From Bacteroidota bacterium (GTDB lineage: Bacteria; Bacteroidota; Bacteroidia; SpSt-205; S141-50): a stretch of DNA of 8,125 nucleotides. How positions within the stretch are numbered: position 1 is the stretch's first letter; every line of letters begins with the position of its first letter. The translations under genes were made by a program, and so were the position numbers. The notes under the pieces were generated by a model that made no database searches, was not told where the DNA came from, and worked only from the letters and a program-made list of their open reading frames with translations. The stretch spans positions 1 through 8,125 of the forward strand of contig WFXK01000135.1 of the NCBI GenBank assembly GCA_015490695.1, in the 5' to 3' direction. This document shows, in pieces, positions 1-6,050 of this stretch.

Positions 1-1
1 A

Positions 2-265
2 GATAACCCCCACCACCCTAAAAAATACTTAGGACACTTCTATTTGGATTCCTTAGTCCATGATGAAACCATGTTAAAGTACTTAGTTTCCTTAGTAGGG
101 GCAAACCGAGTTGCCTTAGGCAGCGACTATCCCTTCCCCTTAGGGGAAGCCTACCCAGGAAAACTCATTGAATCCATCCAAGACTTTGACGACGAAACCA
201 AAGCATGGCTACTGGGAAAAACCGCATTAGAATGGCTGAACAAAACCGAAAAGGACTTTCTTTAA
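2..265 (+). CDS. 2-amino-3-carboxymuconate-6-semialdehyde decarboxylase (ACMSD), C-terminal part, 5' truncated by window edge
   Basis: Only the last 87 codons are present; the frame is open from base 2, so the gene starts outside the window. A TTG at 44 is in frame but is internal, not the start. The visible stretch carries LVHD, then LGSDYPFPLGE followed by PGKLIES, the C-terminal signature of ACMSD in the amidohydrolase superfamily; the Asp of the SDYPFP motif corresponds to the active-site metal/catalytic Asp of the family. ACMSD decarboxylates the unstable product of 3-hydroxyanthranilate cleavage to 2-aminomuconate semialdehyde, steering carbon away from quinolinate and NAD synthesis. 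The protein is expected to be cytoplasmic. It is followed with overlap by the formamidase gene and is the first visible member of the kynurenine operon. The identification is firm because the tail matches the family from end to end as I know it; the N-terminal metal-binding histidines cannot be checked here. Confidence 0.9.
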   Translation, partial: DNPHHPKKYLGHFYLDSLVHDETMLKYLVSLVGANRVALGSDYPFPLGEAYPGKLIESIQDFDDETKAWLLGKTALEWLNKTEKDFL

Positions 266-987
266 CCCCAATTTCCCCTTTAAGCATCCCTATGGACTTT
301 AGCGAACGGCAACCTAATGCCTTCCAAGCCCCTAAGGCACAATCTAAAAAACTATTAAACACAGAAAAAGGCGATGCTTGCAACGTAGAACAATATCAAA
401 TCATCCCCCATTGTAATGGCACTCATACAGAATGTTATGGACACGTTATCACTCCCTTTATACCTATCAATCAAATTTTAAAAGGGGAGCTTTGGCTTGC
501 TTATGTGGTGAGTATTGAACCTATGTATGCTGTAGACCTACAAAATGAGCATTACGACCCACGTCCTCAAGCCCATGAACGACTAATCACACGAGCACAA
601 CTGCAAGCGTTACTGCCTGAACAACCTTTTGATGCGCTGATTATCCGTACCTTACCTAATCTAAAAGAAAAACAATGGCGAACCTATCGCAATAATCAAG
701 CGCCTTATTTTACCTTTGAAGCAATGCAATGGCTTAGCCAATTACCTTTAAAACACCTTTTAGTAGATTTTCCTTCGGTAGATAGAGAACAAGATGAGGG
801 AAGATTGGTCAATCATCGGCTTTTTTGGGGGATTGAAGGAAAAAAAGTTCGTTACCCTTACCGAACCATCACAGAAATGATTTTTGTTCCTTCGGAGATT
901 CAAGATGGGTTTTATGGTTTGATGATTCAAATTCCACCTTTTGAGACCGATGCTGCCCCCAGTCGCCCTATCCTTTATAAACTATGA
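232..987 (+). CDS. Cyclase-family kynurenine formamidase (arylformamidase), KynB-like, divergent metal site
   Basis: Predicted to hydrolyse N-formylkynurenine to kynurenine and formate in the cytoplasm. The protein has 251 residues from the ATG at 232. It carries the family core GTHTE followed by GH (about residues 63-71), then VDFPSVDR (178-185), a conserved-looking His before FWGI (195) and TITEM (211-215), all in the order expected of cyclase/formamidase (PF04199) proteins. The usual motif is HxGTHxD..xH; here it reads PHCNGTHTECYGH, so the Asp is Glu and the leading His is displaced by one residue. Start choice: ATGs lie at 205, 232 and 292. The stretch PLSIPMDFSERQPNAF resembles the family N-terminus and begins before the 292 Met, so 292 is too late. 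232 gives a 34-nt overlap with ACMSD and 205 a 61-nt overlap; I prefer 232 but neither has a clear ribosome-binding site. The gene ends in an ATGA overlap with kynureninase. Function is supported mainly by its position between pathway genes. Confidence 0.82.
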   Translation: MAEQNRKGLSLTPISPLSIPMDFSERQPNAFQAPKAQSKKLLNTEKGDACNVEQYQIIPHCNGTHTECYGHVITPFIPINQILKGELWLAYVVSIEPMYAVDLQNEHYDPRPQAHERLITRAQLQALLPEQPFDALIIRTLPNLKEKQWRTYRNNQAPYFTFEAMQWLSQLPLKHLLVDFPSVDREQDEGRLVNHRLFWGIEGKKVRYPYRTITEMIFVPSEIQDGFYGLMIQIPPFETDAAPSRPILYKL

Positions 988-2246
988 AAATAAAAACCTT
1001 ATCAGACGCACAACAATTGGATGTACAAGACCCATTGAGAGCCTATAGAGAACGTTTTTTCTTTCCAAGAGGAAAAGATGGGAAACCCAAATGCTATTTT
1101 TGTGGTAATTCCTTAGGACTTCAATTAAAAGAAGTTCCTGAGTATGTGGAGCGGGAGCTCAAGAAATGGCAGGATTATGCTGTAGAAGGACACTTCCTTG
1201 AACCTGACCCTTGGTTCTCTTATCATGAGTTACTGACAGAGCCTTTAGCAGACATCGTAGGAGCACTTCCAAAAGAGGTTGTCGCAATGAATTCCTTAAC
1301 GGTCAACCTGCATTTATTACTGGTCTCTTTTTATCGTCCAACGTCAAGGCGCTATAAAATTCTCACGGCAGCGCCTTTATTTCCTTCTGACCTTTATGCT
1401 TTGCAATCCCAAGTACAATTTCATGGTCTTGCTCCTGAAGAAGCATTAGTGATTTTACGTCCCAAGGAACACCCTTACATAACCTTAGAACAAATTCAGG
1501 CGGTTTTAGAAAAAGAAGGGGAGCGAATTGCTTTGGTGTTTTTAGAAGCCGTTAATTATTACACGGGGCAATGGGTTGCGATGGAAGCGATTACGAAAGC
1601 GGCACATCGTTACGGATGTCTTGTAGGATTTGATTTAGCCCATGCGATTGGAAACGTACCTATGCAATTGCATGATTGGGGAGTAGACTTTGCTGTATGG
1701 TGCAGTTATAAATACTTAAATGGTGGACCTGGCACTGTAGGAGGGTGTTTTATCCATGAGCGTCATTTAGATAAAGCGCTTCCTCGGTTTGCTGGCTGGT
1801 GGGGACACAATAAACAAACCCGCTTTGCCATGCCTGAAGTTTTTGACCCTATTCCTTCTGCTGAAGCATGGCAACTAAGTAATGCCCCTATCATGGCAAT
1901 GGCTTGCCTAAGACCCTCCTTGTACCTATTCCAAAAAGTTGGAATGTACAATCTAAGAAAGAAATCCGAACAATTAACTAACTTTTTAGTTCAAAACCTC
2001 TTAGATTTAAATGATGAACGTTTAACGCTTTTAACTCCTTTGAATCCTTCAGAGCGGGGGGCACAGGTTTCTATTGCCATTAAAGAAGTGGGGAAGAAAG
2101 TTTATGAGTCGCTTATCCAACATGATTTTGTTGTAGATTGGCGTTCACCTAATTGTATTCGGGTTGCCCCTGTGCCTTTTTATAATACTTTTGAAGAGGT
2201 TTTCCGTTTTGTACAACATATAAAAGCGACATTAGCACAGCTATGA
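984..2246 (+). CDS. kynU: Kynureninase
   Basis: A PLP-dependent enzyme of the fold-type I aminotransferase family that splits kynurenine or 3-hydroxykynurenine into anthranilate or 3-hydroxyanthranilate plus L-alanine. It has 420 residues, the normal length. Diagnostic motifs in order: YFCGNSLGLQ (38-47), MNSLTVNLH (102-110), FPSDLYAL (133-140), NYYTGQ (191-196), DLAHAIGN (217-224; the Asp should contact the PLP ring nitrogen), CSYKYLNGGPG (240-250) with Lys243 as the PLP Schiff-base lysine, GWWGH (271-275) and WQLSNAPI (296-303). No catalytic residue appears lost. The ATG at 984 overlaps the formamidase stop (ATGA), and the gene ends with the same kind of 4-nt overlap with the monooxygenase, which implies co-transcription and probably coupled translation. 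With the neighbouring 3-monooxygenase the physiological product is likely 3-hydroxyanthranilate (inference from context). The identification is very secure. Confidence 0.97.
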   Translation: MKIKTLSDAQQLDVQDPLRAYRERFFFPRGKDGKPKCYFCGNSLGLQLKEVPEYVERELKKWQDYAVEGHFLEPDPWFSYHELLTEPLADIVGALPKEVVAMNSLTVNLHLLLVSFYRPTSRRYKILTAAPLFPSDLYALQSQVQFHGLAPEEALVILRPKEHPYITLEQIQAVLEKEGERIALVFLEAVNYYTGQWVAMEAITKAAHRYGCLVGFDLAHAIGNVPMQLHDWGVDFAVWCSYKYLNGGPGTVGGCFIHERHLDKALPRFAGWWGHNKQTRFAMPEVFDPIPSAEAWQLSNAPIMAMACLRPSLYLFQKVGMYNLRKKSEQLTNFLVQNLLDLNDERLTLLTPLNPSERGAQVSIAIKEVGKKVYESLIQHDFVVDWRSPNCIRVAPVPFYNTFEEVFRFVQHIKATLAQL

Positions 2247-3607
2247 AAAAGGAGAAGGTTATTATCGTTGGAGCGGGCTTGTCAGGTAGTTTATTAGCAA
2301 TCTTGTTAGCACAGCGTAATTATGAGGTCGTTGTTTATGAGCGGCGGCCCGATATGCGTAAAGTCCCTATTCCTGCAGGGCGTTCTATTAACTTGGCTTA
2401 TTCTAACCGAGGTATCAAAGCCTTGCAATACGCAGGTCTTGCCGATAAACTGAAAAATGAGCTCATTCCAATGAAAGGGAGACTCATTCACCCTATACAA
2501 GGAGAAACTTATTTGCTCCCCTATAGTGGCAGAAAAGAGAACTACATCAATGCCATATCCCGAGGAAATTTGAATAAATTTCTTTTAAACGAGGCAGAAG
2601 CCCACGGCGTAAAAATTTATTTTGAAACCCCCTGCATTGATGTGATTTTAGAAGAAGCGAAAGTTGTATTAAAACAAAAAGATGGCAGTTTAACAACGGA
2701 CCAAGGTAAAGTAGTGATTGGTGCCGATGGGGCTTTTTCCGCAGTTAGAAATGCTTTTATGAAGGTTGCTCCAAAATTGCGTTTTTCTTTTTCTCAAAGT
2801 TATTTAGACCATGGTTATAAAGAGCTTTGCATTCCTCCTGATGAACAAGGGAACTTTCGTATTGAACCTAATGCACTTCATATTTGGCCCAGAGGGGAAT
2901 TCATGATGATTGCACTGCCAAACACCGATGGTAGCTTCACCGTAACGCTATTTTTAAGTTTTGAAGGCGACCCAAGCTTTGCTACTTTAAGGGATGAAAA
3001 AAGCATTTTAAGTTTTTTTGAATCGCAGTTTCCTGATGCGCTTCCTTTGATGCCAACTTTGTTGGAGGATTTTCGGCGCAATCCTGCCAGTTCTTTAGCC
3101 ACCATCCGTTGTTATCCTTGGCAAGCTTATGGCAAGGTGCTTTTAATTGGCGATGCTGCGCATGCTGTAGTACCTTTTTATGGTCAAGGGATGAATGCTT
3201 CTTTTGAAGACTGCCGTATCCTCTGCGAACTATTAGAACAATATCAAGGGGATTGGGAAAAAACTTTAGAAACCTTCCAAAAAGAACGCAAACCCGATGC
3301 CGATGCTATTGCCGACTTAGCCGAAGAAAACTTCTATGAGATGCGAGACCATGTCAATAACCCGTATTTTATTCAAAAAAGGAATTTAGAGCTGCAATTA
3401 GAAGCGAAGTTTCCTGAATATTATTCTAAATATTCGTTAGTTACTTTTTGTGAAGATGTGCCTTATCGGGTTGCAAAGCGCTTAGGCAATGCTCAAGATG
3501 CGTTTTTATTGGATTTAGTAAAAAAACACTCTGTGGAGTCTTTGTCTTTGCAATCGGTTTTTGATGATTTAATGCGATTGCGGCAGCAGTTACGCGTAAC
3601 CCTATGA
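2243..3607 (+). CDS. kmo: Kynurenine 3-monooxygenase (FAD-dependent)
   Basis: A class A flavoprotein hydroxylase that uses NADPH and O2 to turn L-kynurenine into 3-hydroxykynurenine. It has 454 residues, as expected for bacterial forms. The N-terminal Rossmann motif VGAGLSGSLLA (9-19) is followed by the acidic VYERRPD strand end (31-37), the kynurenine-monooxygenase stretch GRSINLAYSNRG (46-57), the DG motif IGADGAFSAVR (159-169) and the GD motif LIGDAAHAVVPFYGQGMN (301-318), which binds the FAD ribityl/pyrophosphate. The C-terminal domain (about 360-454) has no hydrophobic helix, so unlike the mammalian mitochondrial enzyme it should be soluble or only peripherally bound. The ATG overlaps the kynU stop by 4 nt. 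It is the last gene of the operon visible here; the stop lies only 5 bp from the stop of the convergent phosphatase gene. The symbol follows the enzyme name; some bacterial annotations use other symbols. Confidence 0.96.
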   Translation: MKKEKVIIVGAGLSGSLLAILLAQRNYEVVVYERRPDMRKVPIPAGRSINLAYSNRGIKALQYAGLADKLKNELIPMKGRLIHPIQGETYLLPYSGRKENYINAISRGNLNKFLLNEAEAHGVKIYFETPCIDVILEEAKVVLKQKDGSLTTDQGKVVIGADGAFSAVRNAFMKVAPKLRFSFSQSYLDHGYKELCIPPDEQGNFRIEPNALHIWPRGEFMMIALPNTDGSFTVTLFLSFEGDPSFATLRDEKSILSFFESQFPDALPLMPTLLEDFRRNPASSLATIRCYPWQAYGKVLLIGDAAHAVVPFYGQGMNASFEDCRILCELLEQYQGDWEKTLETFQKERKPDADAIADLAEENFYEMRDHVNNPYFIQKRNLELQLEAKFPEYYSKYSLVTFCEDVPYRVAKRLGNAQDAFLLDLVKKHSVESLSLQSVFDDLMRLRQQLRVTL

Positions 3608-3612
3608 ACTTC

Positions 3613-6048
3613 TTACTCCCATATTAGTCCTATTAACAACTGGTCATCGGTTTGTTTCATATTCCCCTGCCATTGGCGTAGATAATGGTCTATGACCGCT
3701 TCAGAACGACGTTCATACGCTATTTGTAGTAATTTTAATGTTCTTTTCATTCCAAAGACCCGTTGTTTGCTACCCCCTAATTGGGTAGGAATACCATCCG
3801 AAAAACAAAAGAGCGCCTTTAAGGTAGGTATGGCAATGGAGAAGTTTGCCAATCTATGGTTATCTTCATTAGAAAGCACATAAAAGCCTTGTCGTTGCTC
3901 TATCCGTAGATTGTTATAGGATTGGAGGGATAAGGTGTCTTTACACAGCAACACCATACGCCAACGTTTTAAGGTAACTTGTATTAGATGGTTTTTACGT
4001 TTTAGGAGCATGCCTTCAAAGTCTGCTATGAGTTCTTGTGCTGCGAAGGTGGTTTTGAGTCGTTGGGTAAGGAATTTTAAAACGGCTTCCATGTCTTGGA
4101 GTTGGTACATGATTAAGGCTTCTCGAGCCATTTGGATGGTTGCGGTTACTAACAAGGCGGCAGGGACGCCGTGCCCTGTGCAGTCTCCTGCAAGCAAATA
4201 GTGAGCACCATCTACTTCTGCATACCACCAAAAGTCCCCTCCTAATTCGGATTGCTGCCGATAATGAAGCAACACCTCTGGCGCAAATGCCCTCAATACC
4301 GCCCTGTCAGGAATCAACGAACGCTGTATAGTGCCTGCATAACGAACACTCTCACGAATCGTATGTAATTGCTTATCTAAAACCGCATTGGCTTCTGAAA
4401 GCTCTTCGTTAACTTGCTTTAACTCTTCATTCAATTGTTTTAACTCTTCATTGGCTTGCCTAAGTTCTGCCGTGCGCTCCATGACGATTTGTTCTAATAT
4501 CCTGCGACGTCTGCGCTCCTGCGCTAAACGTACCCGCTGAAAAACCCACAAAAGCAACACAAAAAAACCATACCCCGAACCATATACAACCCAACGAAAA
4601 GGATACCAAACATTGTAATAGTACTTGAAAAAATAATGGTATTTTTCTCCCATAATGATAAATTGCCTGTCCTTCCCCGTCTCATAGGGAATTACTCTAT
4701 TCTTCATCCATGGAGACCCTCCATTGCCATAAAGGTTCTTCTCCGGTTCCTCAAATACGTATTCACTTATGTAAGAACAATCAGAACTGAGAATTTGCAA
4801 TTTTTCTTTTGTGATGAAAATATATTCCCATTTTCCATCATTATCTAAGTCTTGCCATTCCCACCGAGGGGAAAAAGCAATATGAACATCTTTAACTACT
4901 TCCGATGACCTTTGAAGGGATTTTCTATATTGAATAGCAAAGGAGGCGTCTTCTGAAATGATTTCATAGAGATTTCCAAGGTGGTCTATTAAATAGAATG
5001 CTTGGAAATGATTTGCTGGAAGTAACAAAAAACTATGCTTAGCGGGCAAGGTGTCTTGCCAAAGCGTTATGCCATCGCGGTTTTTAATGCAAAGTAAATT
5101 GGGATATTTCTCATAGTAGCGTCCGCGATAGACATGTAAGAAAATTAATAAAGTATCACTTTGGCGAAACCAAGGATAAGCCATAAGATTAGAAGTATAA
5201 AACCCGAAAGTATCGGGTGGGAAACGTAAACGCAATGTGTCTTCTAACACAAAAGTATAAACAGCACAATCGGTAAAAGCATAGAGGGTATCAAGACAAA
5301 AGTTTCCAGAAGCATAAGCAAAAGGGATAAGTTCCATTTTAGGGTCGTTGTCTATATCAGCAACAATAGGCGATTTCCAACTTATTCTTGATAAATGGGT
5401 TGGAGAGAAATAATAAACAGAGTCTATTGGATTCCATGCAATGAATCCTCTCATCAGAGCAAAGTCGCTATTGATTCCTACAATAACCTCTTTTTTATCA
5501 TCACCAAAAACATCTGCAACGCATATAGAAGTTGCTCCGGTTGCTTGTTTCCCTCTTATGCCGGGAGGTGCAGGAGGAAGGCGTAGAGCGTAGCTATTTT
5601 CTCTTGGATTTCCCTTATTGACGTGCCATACATAGAGACGTAGACCGGTATCTGGAATGGCTAAAATCAGTTCAGGCATGGAATCATTATCTATATCACC
5701 ACATTGTAAATAGGGTAAAACGGCAAGGTCTGTATGGTGCCACCATGTAGACCCCACAGCGCCCCAACTGGTTTGTGGCTCTATGTAGATGCTATGCTCT
5801 TTTTTGTCTTTAAAAGTAACGAGTTGAATAAACACCCTATCGGTCAATCCATCGCCATTCCAGTCGCAATAAAGATAGGTGCGATTAAGTGTAACCTTAG
5901 GATACTCCAATTGAGCAGGTTTATAGACTTTTTTTACCAGTTCTAACGTATAGGGTTTGGTAGGCAAAGGGTCTAATAGCACTATGGGAGCAATGAAAAT
6001 CGCAGCAAGAAACCAAGGAGTGGTGAAAAAGCGTAAAAAATGGCGCAT
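3613..6048 (-). CDS. Two-pass membrane sensor phosphatase: periplasmic FG-GAP/VCBS-like propeller, coiled coil, SpoIIE/PP2C serine phosphatase domain
   Basis: The protein has 811 residues from the ATG at 6048; an in-frame TTG at 6060 would overlap the upstream gene and is less likely. Order of parts: a short positive N-terminus, membrane helix about 11-25, a large periplasmic region about 26-484, membrane helix about 485-504, an Arg-rich stop-transfer (RVRLAQERRRRR), a coiled coil about 508-562 with three NEEL heptads, then a PP2C-type domain about 566-811. Asp-rich DxDxD-type motifs at about 62, 117, 178, 230 and 399 (such as ADIDND, QDLDNDG) mark propeller blades of FG-GAP/VCBS type. The phosphatase keeps the metal-binding aspartates: GGDF (D605), GDCTGHG (D622), FSDG (D751) and TDDQ (D801/D802). 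Family knowledge: SpoIIE domains dephosphorylate Ser/Thr on STAS-type anti-anti-sigma factors; the target here is unknown. The start lies 2 bp after the stop of the secreted propeller gene, so the two are very probably co-transcribed. The middle of the catalytic domain (about 670-730) is poorly conserved. Confidence 0.88.
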   Translation of the reverse strand: MRHFLRFFTTPWFLAAIFIAPIVLLDPLPTKPYTLELVKKVYKPAQLEYPKVTLNRTYLYCDWNGDGLTDRVFIQLVTFKDKKEHSIYIEPQTSWGAVGSTWWHHTDLAVLPYLQCGDIDNDSMPELILAIPDTGLRLYVWHVNKGNPRENSYALRLPPAPPGIRGKQATGATSICVADVFGDDKKEVIVGINSDFALMRGFIAWNPIDSVYYFSPTHLSRISWKSPIVADIDNDPKMELIPFAYASGNFCLDTLYAFTDCAVYTFVLEDTLRLRFPPDTFGFYTSNLMAYPWFRQSDTLLIFLHVYRGRYYEKYPNLLCIKNRDGITLWQDTLPAKHSFLLLPANHFQAFYLIDHLGNLYEIISEDASFAIQYRKSLQRSSEVVKDVHIAFSPRWEWQDLDNDGKWEYIFITKEKLQILSSDCSYISEYVFEEPEKNLYGNGGSPWMKNRVIPYETGKDRQFIIMGEKYHYFFKYYYNVWYPFRWVVYGSGYGFFVLLLWVFQRVRLAQERRRRRILEQIVMERTAELRQANEELKQLNEELKQVNEELSEANAVLDKQLHTIRESVRYAGTIQRSLIPDRAVLRAFAPEVLLHYRQQSELGGDFWWYAEVDGAHYLLAGDCTGHGVPAALLVTATIQMAREALIMYQLQDMEAVLKFLTQRLKTTFAAQELIADFEGMLLKRKNHLIQVTLKRWRMVLLCKDTLSLQSYNNLRIEQRQGFYVLSNEDNHRLANFSIAIPTLKALFCFSDGIPTQLGGSKQRVFGMKRTLKLLQIAYERRSEAVIDHYLRQWQGNMKQTDDQLLIGLIWE
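4400..4462 (-). repeat. Three tandem 21-bp units encoding NEEL heptads
   Basis: Three adjacent 21-bp units (4400-4420, 4421-4441, 4442-4462) share a core complementary to aactcttca and differ at scattered positions. On the minus strand they encode three coiled-coil heptads beginning NEEL (NEELKQL, NEELKQV, NEELSEA) in the linker between membrane helix and phosphatase domain. Since the unit is seven codons, gain or loss of a copy would keep the reading frame and the heptad register and only change linker length. The units are diverged, so recent slippage is not shown. Confidence 0.8.
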
Positions 6049-6050
6049 GG

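Noticed and set aside
711..718. TACCTTTG on the plus strand, matching TAnnTTTG, as an internal promoter
   Set aside because: There is no TTTG or TTG at the matching upstream distance, and it lies inside a coding region; probably chance.
292..987. ATG at 292 as start of the formamidase
   Set aside because: Residues just before it (PLSIP) continue the family's N-terminal pattern, so this start would cut the first strand.
3935..4231. Open frames on both strands within the phosphatase domain region
   Set aside because: Both are out-of-frame shadows of the SpoIIE-type domain, whose motifs are intact in the main frame.
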